DNA of 64,000 nt. Origin: Clostridia bacterium (GTDB lineage Bacteria; Bacillota; Clostridia; Christensenellales; Aristaeellaceae). The notes beneath the pieces are model-generated. The model had not been told where the DNA came from. It saw only the letters and a list, made by a program, of their open reading frames with translations, and searched no databases. Of the stretch, positions 33,313 through 42,588 are shown piece by piece. The stretch spans positions 33,663 through 97,662 of the forward strand of contig JAFWQA010000014.1 in NCBI GenBank assembly GCA_017509255.1. The letters are read 5' to 3'. Made by a program: the position numbers and the translations under genes. How positions within the stretch are numbered: position 1 is the first letter of the stretch; each line of letters starts with the position of its first letter.

Positions 33313-34617
33313 ATGTTAGAAAAGAAGGAAATTCAATATTTCCCCATTTTTATATTTGGATTGTGTAGTTTACTCGTGGCCAGAGATGTTATTGGTATAA
33401 GCTATAACAAATTCATTCTTGTTGGGTTTATACTTCTTTTTGCCATTGTATCCAACTATAAAGATTTATCTTCAATGCTGTGTTTTATGTTCCCGTTAAC
33501 GTGGGGGCTTCCTTATACATATATTTTTCTTGGATGTATAATAATATGCTGGTTTAAGAGAAAAAAAATACCGGGTCCGTCATTCATTTTGATTATCATC
33601 TTCTTTTTGCTAGAAATAGTTGCATCGTTCTTTTACCAAACAACCGATTACATAAGCATAATAAAATATGTTTCGGTAATAGCTATATTCTTCACATTTC
33701 TTTATGATTCGGAAATTGATAAAATTAGTTGTATAAAAGCATATTATTATGGTTCGATAGTTTTGTGCCTAATTATTCTGGTTACGACATTTAGAAACGC
33801 CCCATCAAACTGGCTCTATTTATTCTCAAAAGGTTGGTTCAGATTTGGTAGCAAACAAGCAGAAGACGCAGAAGGTATGATGCTTTCTGTTAATTCAAAT
33901 ACTCTTGCATATTATAGTATTGTTGGAATAGCAATCGCTTATTATTTTATCCCAGGAACAAAAGGCAAACAAAGATGGCTCCATATTTTTGCTTTAGGCT
34001 TATTTCTAATATCTGGCGTATTTACAGTTTCAATATCATGGATGATTGTTTTTGCTGTGTGCACACTTTTGTTTGTCTTTTCGCAAACAAAAAATGTTAA
34101 AGCAGTATTGTTTTCTGCCTTAGGAATGATAGTATTGCTTCTTGTTTTTAGAATAGCGATTTCAAATAGGCCTGAGCTTTTATCGGCATTTACAGATCGT
34201 TTGGCAAATGCTGATTTACGTACTGGAAATAATAGAACTGAACTTATGCTTGGATATCATCGTGTGTTTATCAATAATCCACGTTTTATATTTTTAGGGA
34301 CTGGCGTTACTCAGTATAGACAAGTAACGAATTTGATTAATTCATTTCACAATATGATTCAACAGATATTTGTTAGTTATGGAGTTTTTGGTGGATTAAT
34401 ATTCTTCATAGGACTTTTGGCACCATTGAGAAAGATAAAGAAGCACACCACTACACTCTTGGATTGGATCCCTTTGATAGTTGTTTTATTGTTTACGCAA
34501 ACGATCCAGTTTATTAATCCAGAATCTTTAATGCTGCCCTTCGTTATTGCTTTTTATCTATTGTCTGCTAATTCTGCAAAGGAAGAAGAAAATGAAACGC
34601 TTTATTATAACGGTTGA
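33313..34617 (+). CDS. wzy: EPS repeat-unit polymerase (Wzy-like)
   Basis: Integral membrane protein of 434 aa with about 11-12 helices, low sequence conservation as usual for Wzy. Support comes from topology, a large extracytoplasmic loop with ADLRTGNNRTELMLGYHRVF, the following GTGVTQYRQVTNLI, and the late SFHNMIQQIFVSYGVFGG, a pattern shared by O-antigen ligase/polymerase proteins. It polymerises flipped repeat units outside the membrane, working with Wzx (37806) and CpsC. The next gene starts inside its 3' end (26-nt overlap). Confidence 0.83.
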   Translation: MLEKKEIQYFPIFIFGLCSLLVARDVIGISYNKFILVGFILLFAIVSNYKDLSSMLCFMFPLTWGLPYTYIFLGCIIICWFKRKKIPGPSFILIIIFFLLEIVASFFYQTTDYISIIKYVSVIAIFFTFLYDSEIDKISCIKAYYYGSIVLCLIILVTTFRNAPSNWLYLFSKGWFRFGSKQAEDAEGMMLSVNSNTLAYYSIVGIAIAYYFIPGTKGKQRWLHIFALGLFLISGVFTVSISWMIVFAVCTLLFVFSQTKNVKAVLFSALGMIVLLLVFRIAISNRPELLSAFTDRLANADLRTGNNRTELMLGYHRVFINNPRFIFLGTGVTQYRQVTNLINSFHNMIQQIFVSYGVFGGLIFFIGLLAPLRKIKKHTTTLLDWIPLIVVLLFTQTIQFINPESLMLPFVIAFYLLSANSAKEEENETLYYNG

Positions 34618-35509
34618 TACCGAAGGAGACAACCTTTGGGCATGGAAGCCTGGAGATATAATATCCACAAATAATTCTAGATTCATAGATAGATTCCAAA
34701 CTTTGTGTGAATCATTCGGCTTTATCCCGGTATATTTATGTAGCTACGAGATGATTATGGATGATCATTTTTGTTCATATATTTCCCAAAAGGCTAATAA
34801 TCAACTATGTGAGATAGGTATGCATCTTCACGCATGGAATTCACCACCTTTATTTGAAATTAATAATATTTATGGAGGACAACCATACATTACAGAGTTT
34901 ACTCGTGAACAAATGTTTGAAAAACATATATGGCTAAAGGAGTTTATTACTCGAAGAACAGGTGTAATACCTGTTTCATACCGATCCGGTAGGTGGGCAA
35001 CAAATAGTGTTTTGTTTTCTGTTTTAGATGAAATAGGAATTAAAGTGGATTGTTCCATTACACCAGGAATAACTATGGAGAAATGCCCAGGGATGACGGT
35101 GAATAGTGGTAATTCTTATGTGGGCTTTCCATCAAAGCCATATAAGCTGACTGAAAAACTAATAGAAGTCCCTATGACAACAAAGCTTATTCATCGTTTT
35201 AGTGGAACCTCTTTAAAGAACAAGATAGGAAATATGATAAAAGGCAAACAATTCTGGTTACGGCCTGCCGTTCATGAATTTGAAGATATGACATTCCTAA
35301 TAAGACAAATTGAAACTGATCAAACTCCTTATCTTGAATTTATGATTCATTCATCTGAACTTATGCCTGGTGGCAGCCCTTATGGAAAAGATCAAGATAG
35401 CGTTGAGAGAATATACGATAGAATAACACAGTTGTTTAGGTATGTATCTAGGGATTATGTAGGCATCTCTCTGCAAGATTATTACAGTGAAATAATCGGA
35501 ACAATATGA
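34592..35509 (+). CDS. Polysaccharide deacetylase-like protein (WalW-type)
   Basis: 305 aa, no signal peptide. The N terminus FIITVDTEGDNLWAWK matches the WalW/NodB-like group, where the first Asp and Glu sit in a short loop; EIGMHLHAW supplies the His pair of the second motif, and YRSGRWATNSVLF the third. Its role may be deacetylation of a sugar intermediate or another hydrolysis in glycan assembly. ATG 34592 has GGAAGAAGAA upstream and overlaps wzy by 26 nt; the longer frame from 34547 lies wholly within wzy and is unlikely. Confidence 0.78.
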   Translation: MKRFIITVDTEGDNLWAWKPGDIISTNNSRFIDRFQTLCESFGFIPVYLCSYEMIMDDHFCSYISQKANNQLCEIGMHLHAWNSPPLFEINNIYGGQPYITEFTREQMFEKHIWLKEFITRRTGVIPVSYRSGRWATNSVLFSVLDEIGIKVDCSITPGITMEKCPGMTVNSGNSYVGFPSKPYKLTEKLIEVPMTTKLIHRFSGTSLKNKIGNMIKGKQFWLRPAVHEFEDMTFLIRQIETDQTPYLEFMIHSSELMPGGSPYGKDQDSVERIYDRITQLFRYVSRDYVGISLQDYYSEIIGTI

Positions 35510-35522
35510 TGTGGTGATAAGT

Positions 35523-36584
35523 ATGGATAGAATTGGCTTGTTGACATTTCATCGGACAACAAATTTTGGGTCATATTTGCAAACATATGGGCTGTTTAGG
35601 GAAATACGCAACCTGGGATTTGATTGCGAGATTATTGACTATAGATGTCCTTCAATTGAAGAACGAGAAAATCTACAGAAAATGGTTGGACATAATGTAA
35701 AGTCCATTCTAAAAGCTTTATTGCTTCAACCTGCGTATAACAAAAAAGCAGCAGCACTTGAAGATTTTTCTACTCATAATATGACATTTAGCAAACCATT
35801 TGTACCAGACAACATAGAAGATGCAAACGATCTTTATGATCGGTTTATTGTCGGAAGTGATATTGTTTGGGGACTTGATATTACAGACTGTGACTACAAC
35901 TTTTTTTTGAAATTTGCTGCTGATGAAAAAAAGAAGTTTGCTTTTTCTTCATCTGTTGGCACGGAGACAATGGAACATAAAGATGAAGTAAAACCGCTAC
36001 TAAGGCGTTTCGATAGAATTGCTGTTCGGGAATATAGCGCTGTGGAATGGGTAAAAAAAGTATCCAATTGTAATGCTGACTGGGTTTGCGATCCGACAAT
36101 GCTTCTTACAGTTAATGAATGGAGGAGCGCCATTCCTTTTGAACAAATTGAAAAAGACTATGTCCTTATTTACTTCAATAACCCTGGTAAAAAGGCCCTT
36201 CGAGATGCTATTGAGTTTGCAAATAAGTATCATAAAAAAGTGCTATACGTAAATCATGGATTGCCGGAAAAAGGGGTAGTAAATATAAAGCCAAAATCTT
36301 TAAATGAATTCTTGAGCTTAATTTGTTATGCTGATCACATATTCACAGCATCTTACCATGGGATGCTATTTTCTCTATATTTTAATAAAGAAATGACATT
36401 TTATACTCGAGATCATGCAAGCCGAATGATATCGCTTGCTGAACGCTTAGGTATTCAGGGACAATGTGGAGATTCAAGCACTATTGAGAATTTTCAATGC
36501 ATGTCATACAAGGCGATTAACGAGAGAATCGATGAATTTCGAAATGCATCAATTAACATTTTGAAAGAAATGTTGGTTTCGTAA
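35523..36584 (+). CDS. Polysaccharide pyruvyl transferase family protein
   Basis: 353 aa, GT-B-like fold. The N terminus IGLLTFHRTTNFGSYLQTYG is the family hallmark (usually HxxNYGSxLQ), followed by FIVGSDIVWGLDI, and the C-terminal ITASYHGML-like motif appears as FTASYHGMLFSLYF. These enzymes move pyruvate from PEP to a sugar, giving an acidic ketal. The family also includes members with unknown reactions that pair with an FrhB-like Fe-S protein, exactly as here. ATG 35523 has GGTGAT before it; upstream GTG codons at 35511 and 35514 are possible starts. Confidence 0.86.
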   Translation: MDRIGLLTFHRTTNFGSYLQTYGLFREIRNLGFDCEIIDYRCPSIEERENLQKMVGHNVKSILKALLLQPAYNKKAAALEDFSTHNMTFSKPFVPDNIEDANDLYDRFIVGSDIVWGLDITDCDYNFFLKFAADEKKKFAFSSSVGTETMEHKDEVKPLLRRFDRIAVREYSAVEWVKKVSNCNADWVCDPTMLLTVNEWRSAIPFEQIEKDYVLIYFNNPGKKALRDAIEFANKYHKKVLYVNHGLPEKGVVNIKPKSLNEFLSLICYADHIFTASYHGMLFSLYFNKEMTFYTRDHASRMISLAERLGIQGQCGDSSTIENFQCMSYKAINERIDEFRNASINILKEMLVS

Positions 36585-36597
36585 TGGAGCGCGGTTT

Positions 36598-37794
36598 ATG
36601 AGTAAGATAACTCTACCAGACCATAATAGCTGTACAGGTTGTGGTGTTTGTGAGATATCATGTCTGAAGTCTGCCATTTCGATGAAACCAGATGAAATGG
36701 GAGTCTTTTACCCTGAAATTGATTATGATATTTGTATTGGTTGTGGAAATTGTCAAAGGGTTTGCCATCTTAACAAAGAAATAGTACTCGCTAAGTCGAA
36801 TAAGATATACGCTGCTTTTAGCAATAGTAAGGAAGAGAGAGAGTCTAGTGCTTCCGGAGGTATTGCTGCTGAATTATATAAGTACGCCAGAAGAAATGGA
36901 TGGCATTCCTACGGCGTGGAATTCAATCATAATTCAAACGCTTGTTACAGAGAACTTATTACAGATGAAGATTATTTAAAAGCAAAAAATTCCAAATATG
37001 TTTTCTGTGATGCTAAAGATGTGTACAAGCAGATATCGGAGCAGTTATCAAAAGGAGAAACAGTACTCTTTATCGGAATACCCTGCCAAGTTGCGGCATT
37101 AATTTGCTTTATTGGCGAACGTAAAGATAATTTAATTATTGTTGATCTGCTCTGCCACGGTACCTGTCCCGTTAGTTATTTAAACTCTCATATTGATAGC
37201 ATCGAGCGGAAAAAAGGTAAGCATGCAGATGAAATTAGCTTTAGAGACCCCCAATACTTTACGCACACCTATACATTTACCATTAAGAACCAGAATAAAG
37301 TCTTCTATCATATGACTCCTGAGCAGCTGGATGCCTATCAAATAGGTTATCACAAAGGATTAATATATAAGGAGAACTGCTATCACTGCAAATATACACG
37401 AAAAGAACGAACTGGAGATCTGACTATTTCAGATTTTTCCGGGCTTGGAAAGCTTGCACCGTATAATGGATCAAAGCGATCAGTTTCATGCGTTATTGTG
37501 TCTACGGAAAAAGGTAAAAAAATCCTCGAAGAGTTAAATAAGCAAGGCCACATAAAGACGGATCAACGGCCTACTGAAGAAGCTTTCAAATACGACAAGA
37601 TGTTCCAGGAACCAACTATTCCGCATAAGGGTAGACAGAAATTCAAAGAGACTTACATAAGAACAGAGAATTTTGAGACTGCGGCTCGAAGCGCTTTACA
37701 GTCAGAACTAAAGCTCAACTGGATAAAAATGGTATTGCATGTTAAGGAAGTGCGACATTTAGTTTCATCTATTAAGCATAAATTGCTTCATTAA
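36598..37794 (+). CDS. FrhB-like Fe-S protein (coenzyme F420 hydrogenase beta-subunit family)
   Basis: 398 aa, cytoplasmic. Two 4Fe-4S ferredoxin motifs lie at the N terminus (CTGCGVCEISCLKS and CIGCGNCQRVCH), then an FrhB N- and C-terminal domain pair with SSASGGIAAELYKYA, GIPCQVAALICFIG, LLCHGTCP and YKENCYHCKY. The family binds flavin. In EPS loci of Clostridia and Bacteroidetes such proteins often follow a pyruvyl-transferase gene, and a reductive sugar modification is suspected but not shown. The archaeal F420 function is not implied. Confidence 0.88.
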   Translation: MSKITLPDHNSCTGCGVCEISCLKSAISMKPDEMGVFYPEIDYDICIGCGNCQRVCHLNKEIVLAKSNKIYAAFSNSKEERESSASGGIAAELYKYARRNGWHSYGVEFNHNSNACYRELITDEDYLKAKNSKYVFCDAKDVYKQISEQLSKGETVLFIGIPCQVAALICFIGERKDNLIIVDLLCHGTCPVSYLNSHIDSIERKKGKHADEISFRDPQYFTHTYTFTIKNQNKVFYHMTPEQLDAYQIGYHKGLIYKENCYHCKYTRKERTGDLTISDFSGLGKLAPYNGSKRSVSCVIVSTEKGKKILEELNKQGHIKTDQRPTEEAFKYDKMFQEPTIPHKGRQKFKETYIRTENFETAARSALQSELKLNWIKMVLHVKEVRHLVSSIKHKLLH

Positions 37795-37805
37795 GGAAGA
37801 ATACA

Positions 37806-39236
37806 ATGGCTAGAATAAATAGCGGATCAACCAGCAAAGCTTTATTCAAGAACACAGGGATTATAGCAATCGGACAAATCAGCACAAGACTCATTAATTT
37901 CTTTTTGCTACCGCTTTATACAGCAATCCTATCACAGGAAGAATATGGACTTGTTGATTTGCTGTCGACTTATTCTGGTTTTATAGCGGTTATTGTCGGA
38001 ATGCAGCTTAGCCAGGCAGCATTTCGTTTTCTTGTCACATGTAGAGATGACGAGGAAAAGACTACCAACGTGATTTCTACTATAGCTATGGCAACAATGG
38101 TAGTCTCTATAATATATGCACTTTTGTTTGGATTAGTCTCTTCATTTATTCATCTTGAGTGTAAGTGGTACCTTCTTGTTCATGTAATCGTAGCTTTATA
38201 CCTTCAAACCACTTCCTGTATAGCTAGAGGCCTTGGCAGGAACGCAGACTATGCAGCAGGTAATTTTATATCTGCAGCGACATCATTAATTCTAAATGTC
38301 ATAGCGATAGCAGTGTTGCGCCTTGGTGTTCCAGCAATGCTAGCAGCATATATCATTGGCCCTGTCGTAGGTGGAACTTTTTTATTATTTCGGAGTAAAG
38401 AGTGGCGTTATATTAAGATAAAGAAAGCGTCGAAAGAAGAGTTCAACACTATAATCAAATACGCGCTTCCGCTCGTTCCAAATGAGTTGTCGTGGTCAGT
38501 CATCCATGCTTCTGATAGAATGGTTATATCGCATTTTTTAAGTGTCGCGGTTAATGGACTTATTGCTGTTGCAGCAAAATTCTCTTCCATTTACACAACG
38601 GTATTTTCAATATTTAATACATCATGGACCGAGCAAGTTGTGCTTCATTACAAAGATGAGGGAGGGCCGGAGTATATTTGCGATATGTTTGATAAGATGG
38701 TCACGTTCTTTGGAACGGTTGCAATAGGTATTATCTCTAGTATGCCATTCTTGTTTAATGTATTTGTAAATGCGAAATTCAACAATGCTTATCCGATAAT
38801 ACCCTTTTATATGATTGCAGTATTTTTTAATGCAATTATAGGGATGATTAGTGCAATATATTTGATTGAAAATGAAACAAAGCAGGTTGCAATTTCAACA
38901 GCTGTGGCGGCAGCCATAAATCTGTTAGTGGATCTGCTATTGGTCAGAATAATAGGTGCTTATGCGGCACCGATTTCATCAATCTGCGGTTATGCAACGA
39001 TCAGTTTTTGGCGACTTTATGATGTAAATAAACGTCATTGTCATGTAGCAATGCCGGTCAAGAAAGTTATGATCTTATTGCTGATGCTTTGTATTTCACT
39101 TGTAAGCTACTACCTATTTCATAAAGCATTACAGTTATTATTCCTTATTATTCTTCTGGTTTTAGCACTCCTCATCAACAAAGACTTTCTTTCTGACATT
39201 ATTGTTTTTATCAAAAAGAGAATCATAAAGCATTGA
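37806..39236 (+). CDS. wzx: Repeat-unit flippase (Wzx/MATE-like)
   Basis: Integral membrane protein of 476 aa with about 14 helices, polysaccharide-biosynthesis MOP family. The start ALFKNTGIIAIGQISTRLI and FFLLPLYTAILSQEEYGLVD are typical Wzx texts, as is the central YALPLVPNELSWSVIHASDR. It moves the undecaprenyl-linked repeat unit across the membrane for Wzy. Start ATG 37806 after AAGGAAGAATACA. Confidence 0.92.
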   Translation: MARINSGSTSKALFKNTGIIAIGQISTRLINFFLLPLYTAILSQEEYGLVDLLSTYSGFIAVIVGMQLSQAAFRFLVTCRDDEEKTTNVISTIAMATMVVSIIYALLFGLVSSFIHLECKWYLLVHVIVALYLQTTSCIARGLGRNADYAAGNFISAATSLILNVIAIAVLRLGVPAMLAAYIIGPVVGGTFLLFRSKEWRYIKIKKASKEEFNTIIKYALPLVPNELSWSVIHASDRMVISHFLSVAVNGLIAVAAKFSSIYTTVFSIFNTSWTEQVVLHYKDEGGPEYICDMFDKMVTFFGTVAIGIISSMPFLFNVFVNAKFNNAYPIIPFYMIAVFFNAIIGMISAIYLIENETKQVAISTAVAAAINLLVDLLLVRIIGAYAAPISSICGYATISFWRLYDVNKRHCHVAMPVKKVMILLLMLCISLVSYYLFHKALQLLFLIILLVLALLINKDFLSDIIVFIKKRIIKH

Positions 39237-39300
39237 ATTGTGTAAAAGTATTACTCGGGTAAGGAGGCAGACAGGGATTGTCATCTCTGCTTGAAGCATT

Positions 39301-40440
39301 ATGGTAGACATCAATGTGGTTGTTGTTGGCTCTTTACATCATAACACTTTGGGTGTTGTGAGATCGTTAGGTGAAGCAGGGATTCAGAATTCAAGAATAT
39401 GTGTTTTGTTGGTTGACAAGCAGCATGTTAAAAAGAATCTAGTCTCTGAAAGTAAGTATGTGGACGTAAACAATGTTTTCTTCGTTAGTGAATATGCAGA
39501 GATTGTTCCATGGCTTCAGAAACATTACGATGGTGAAAAGCGAAAAGTAGTTATTTGTTGTTCTGATGGTGGCGCAGAAGCGGTTGTTGGATGTGCAGAT
39601 GAATTGAAGGATAAATATGCAACACCACGAACTATCATTCCTATAGAAAGACTTAGTGAGAAAAGTCAGCAGGGATTAATTGCAGAGAAGTGTGGATTAT
39701 ATGTGCCATTAAGTATTGTTTATCAAGTAGATCAACCTTTGAACTGGGATGTTTTTCCCTGCATTATTAAACCTCATAAAAGCGCAACAGGTGCTGGAAA
39801 AGATGATGTAAGAATATTTACATCGAAAGATGAGATGGTTAAATCTTTACATTCTTTAGGTACAAACATTATTCAGATACAACAATACATCGAAAAAGAT
39901 ATTGAATTTCAGCTGATTGGTTGCTCACTTGATGGTGGAGAGAAGATCATTATCCCAGGTTTTACTAAAATGATCAGGCAGCCTAAGAACACGAATACAG
40001 GCTATCTTCTATACTCACCAATTGAACATCTTGATTATAATAAAGATGCTGTTGAAAAATACATTAGAACAATTGGTTATAGTGGCCTTTTTAGTGTTGA
40101 ATTCATTCGTGGAAAAGATGGAAAGGATTATTTTCTTGAAATTAATATGCGAAATGACGGAAATGCATATTGCGTTGAGAGTGCTGGTATAAACCTTCCA
40201 TATATTTGGGCATACTATCAAACGTTTAATGAATTGCCTGATATCCCGATTACTTTCAAAGACCCTATTTATTTTATTCCTGACTTCAAAGATCTGAAAA
40301 TAGCTTTTAAACAAATTGGACTATATAAGTGGTTTAAGCAATTCAAACAAGCTCAATCTCATTCTATTTATAACAAGCAGGATATGGGGCCATTCAAATA
40401 TGAGTTCTGGCATCTAGTGAAAAGAGAATTGAAGATGTGA
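39301..40440 (+). CDS. ATP-grasp family ligase
   Basis: 379 aa, cytoplasmic. N-terminal Rossmann-like part (VVVVGSLHHNTLGVVRSLGE), then an ATP-grasp domain with the nucleotide Lys in CIIKPHKSATGAGKDDVR and Mg ligands in EFIRGKDGKDYFLEINMRND. The family forms acid-amine or acid-thiol bonds through an acyl phosphate. In EPS loci related proteins are thought to attach amino acids or other acids to amino sugars; that role is inferred. The spacing from wzx is 64 nt. Start at the ATG although the ribosome site is weak. Confidence 0.82.
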   Translation: MVDINVVVVGSLHHNTLGVVRSLGEAGIQNSRICVLLVDKQHVKKNLVSESKYVDVNNVFFVSEYAEIVPWLQKHYDGEKRKVVICCSDGGAEAVVGCADELKDKYATPRTIIPIERLSEKSQQGLIAEKCGLYVPLSIVYQVDQPLNWDVFPCIIKPHKSATGAGKDDVRIFTSKDEMVKSLHSLGTNIIQIQQYIEKDIEFQLIGCSLDGGEKIIIPGFTKMIRQPKNTNTGYLLYSPIEHLDYNKDAVEKYIRTIGYSGLFSVEFIRGKDGKDYFLEINMRNDGNAYCVESAGINLPYIWAYYQTFNELPDIPITFKDPIYFIPDFKDLKIAFKQIGLYKWFKQFKQAQSHSIYNKQDMGPFKYEFWHLVKRELKM

Positions 40441-40495
40441 TTCTGTTGTTTAAGCATTGGAAATAGTAAACAATAAGTCGATTGGAGACATACAA

Positions 40496-40999
40496 ATGAT
40501 CTATCTTGAAATGGCTCAGATTCGCTATGGAAAGGATAAGATGCCCCGTTTCCAATATTATTATAGAAAAGCTCAAATGGGAGGTGCCCTAAAACTGTTA
40601 TATAAGTATCTCTTTATTCGAGCACGCGAAAAGAAATGTATTGATATGTCAGTAGAAAATAAGATTGGAGGCGGAGTTTATTTCGGTCATTCAACAGGTA
40701 TAACAATAAACCCTCATGTAGTCATCGGCCACAATTGTAATATTTACAAGGGGGTTACTATTGGCAGAGAGAACAGGGGAAAAAGACAAGGTTGTCCTAC
40801 TCTCGGGGACAATGTTTGGATTGGAGTAAATGCGACAATCTTGGGAAATGTTCACATTGGAAACGATGTTTTGATTGCACCAAATGCCTTTGTTAATTTT
40901 GATGTGCCCGATCATAGTATCGTCATAGGAAACCCTGCAAGGATCATCCATAGAGATAGCGCAACGGAAGGGTATATCAATAATCGAGTAGGGGTGTAA
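40496..40999 (+). CDS. CysE-like hexapeptide acyltransferase
   Basis: 167 aa, left-handed beta-helix. Motifs such as GGGVYFGHSTGITINPHVVI, IYKGVTIGRENRGKR, PTLGDNVWIGVNATILG and NVHIGNDVLIAPNAFV match serine acetyltransferase-like EPS O-acetyltransferases. It lacks the N-terminal helical domain of true CysE. ATG 40496 has TTGGAGA upstream; the TTG at 40457 is less likely. It is the last gene of the AT-rich cassette. Confidence 0.86.
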   Translation: MIYLEMAQIRYGKDKMPRFQYYYRKAQMGGALKLLYKYLFIRAREKKCIDMSVENKIGGGVYFGHSTGITINPHVVIGHNCNIYKGVTIGRENRGKRQGCPTLGDNVWIGVNATILGNVHIGNDVLIAPNAFVNFDVPDHSIVIGNPARIIHRDSATEGYINNRVGV

Positions 41000-41225
41000 T
41001 GTCAGAATTTATACAACAGGAATATTGCATATAAAAATCAAATGAATAAAAGCTTATCTATTCTTACGGTTGGGGAAAAAAAGAAGCTTTTATAACAAAT
41101 CTGGTATAGAATAAAAAATTCCCAAATTTGTCCGTAAGAAAAGGGAATACAGTTGCTTTTTCATAGTATTGATGCGATACTATCGAGGCTTTATTAGTCT
41201 GATGTTATTTTGAAAGGATGAGTAT

Positions 41226-41786
41226 TTGGATTATTTTACAATTGCTGTTTCAGCTCTGCTGATGATCATCGGGGCAATAGCGGTGAGGATATGCAGGAGT
41301 AAAAAGCCGCTGCTGGTGCTGATGTTTTTGATCTACGGGGCTGCGGTGCTGTATCTGACGCTGTTGTCCAGGGTGCCGGAGATCAACTATAACTTGGACA
41401 TTGTATGGTTCCGGGCGGCGCGTGCCGCGATCGATATCGACGGCGGCCTGATCGCGCTGCTGAAGACGGTGATCAAAGAGGGCATTGAGAGCGGGCTGGA
41501 CCGGATCCATCTGGAGAGCCTGGTGCATCTGGACGGCGTGATCCTCAATGTGCTGCTGTTTATCCCGCTGGGCTATCTGCTCCCGGCAATGTTCCGGGGC
41601 GTGAACCGCTGGTGGAAGATGCTGCTGCTCGGGCTGGCCGTTTCCGGGCTGATCGAGGCGGCGCAGGGATACTTCCACCTGGGCTGGGTGGAGCCGGATG
41701 ATTTGATGAACAATACTCTGGGCGCGGTCATCGGGTATACGATCTGGGCGGTCTTCCTGAAGAAGCGGATCACGTACAGGTTCTGA
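41226..41786 (+). CDS. VanZ-like membrane protein, copy 1
   Basis: 186 aa, four predicted membrane helices, VanZ family. Core texts are LYLTLLSRVPE, LDGVILNVLLFIPLGYLLPA, SGLIEAAQGYFHLGWVEPDD and LMNNTLGAVIGY. VanZ gives low teicoplanin resistance in enterococci by an unclear route; most homologues have no tested role. TTG start after AAAGGATG. First high-GC gene after the EPS cassette, in the same direction, so it may be the last gene of the operon. The next gene is a clear paralogue. Confidence 0.85.
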   Translation: MDYFTIAVSALLMIIGAIAVRICRSKKPLLVLMFLIYGAAVLYLTLLSRVPEINYNLDIVWFRAARAAIDIDGGLIALLKTVIKEGIESGLDRIHLESLVHLDGVILNVLLFIPLGYLLPAMFRGVNRWWKMLLLGLAVSGLIEAAQGYFHLGWVEPDDLMNNTLGAVIGYTIWAVFLKKRITYRF

Positions 41787-41825
41787 GCTGTTTATTTTTT
41801 CAGAAGGGTTAATATCTGCAGAAAA

Positions 41826-42398
41826 ATGATACTTATTTCCACTCTCCTGGCCGCTATGGGAGCGGCGGCGGCAAAGAGATTCAGGGACAGAAGGCCGCTC
41901 CTTGTCCTGATGTTCTGTGTTTACGGGGCCGCGGTGCTGTATCTGACGCTGCTGTCCCGGACGGCGAACCCGGGAAAGCAGCATGGGATCGTCTTTTTCC
42001 GGGCGGCGCAGTGGATATTCAACATACACTACGGCGTCTGGGAGACGGTGAAGATCCTGCTCGGACCGGACTGGAGGCTGAGCCGCAGGCATGTGCTGGC
42101 GCTGATGGAACTGAGGGACGTGATCCTGAACATATTGCTGTTTGTGCCGATGGGCTATATGCTGCCGGCGGTGTTTCAGAAGATTTGCCGCTGGTGGCGT
42201 GCTGCGCTGATCGCCCTGGGCGTCTCCGCCCTGATCGAGGCGCTGCAGGGAGTCCTGAACCTGGGATGGGTGGAGCCGGATGACCTGATGCACAACACGG
42301 TGGGCGCGGCGGCGGGGTTTGCCGTATGGACGCGGATGCTGAAGAGGGAAGCGCTCCGGAGAAAGACCGGGGCGGAGGAAATACAAGCGGATATTTGA
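41826..42398 (+). CDS. VanZ-like membrane protein, copy 2
   Basis: 190 aa, parallel to the gene before it: RRPLLVLMFCVYGAAVLYLT, LRDVILNILLFVPMGYMLPA and GWVEPDDLMHNTVGAAAGF follow the same order and spacing. The two proteins share most of the VanZ core, so a tandem duplication is likely, with divergence mainly in the central loop. The ATG at 41826 has only a weak ribosome site, which suggests coupling to copy 1, 39 nt upstream. A terminator follows directly. Confidence 0.83.
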   Translation: MILISTLLAAMGAAAAKRFRDRRPLLVLMFCVYGAAVLYLTLLSRTANPGKQHGIVFFRAAQWIFNIHYGVWETVKILLGPDWRLSRRHVLALMELRDVILNILLFVPMGYMLPAVFQKICRWWRAALIALGVSALIEALQGVLNLGWVEPDDLMHNTVGAAAGFAVWTRMLKREALRRKTGAEEIQADI

Positions 42399-42400
42399 GG

Positions 42401-42438
42401 AAGCCGGGAAGCGGTGCTGAGCCGTTTCCCGGCTTTCT
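42401..42438 (+). terminator. Terminator after the VanZ pair
   Basis: A 10-bp stem (42401-42410 with 42426-42435) with inner CGG/CCG pairing, then TTT. It begins 3 nt after the stop codon. Confidence 0.75.
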
Positions 42439-42478
42439 GCATTTTGGGATTTTGATGATTCGCCCGGGGGCTATATTT

Positions 42479-42530
42479 CCCCCTCATCCGTCAGCTTCGC
42501 TGACACCTTCCCCACCAGGGGGAAGGCTTT
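42479..42530. repeat. Two-hairpin intergenic repeat unit
   Basis: Short element with GTCAGC-TTC-GCTGAC (42490-42504) followed by CCTTCCCC-ACCA-GGGGGAAGG (42506-42526) and a T-rich end. The wording resembles dispersed palindromic elements that I know from many Clostridia genomes; only one copy is visible here, so its repeat nature is inferred. Confidence 0.5.
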
Positions 42531-42588
42531 TGGTCTGGGAACCGTTCGGACAGTGTGAGAGGAGAACGTGGATTTTTTTATTTCTGCC

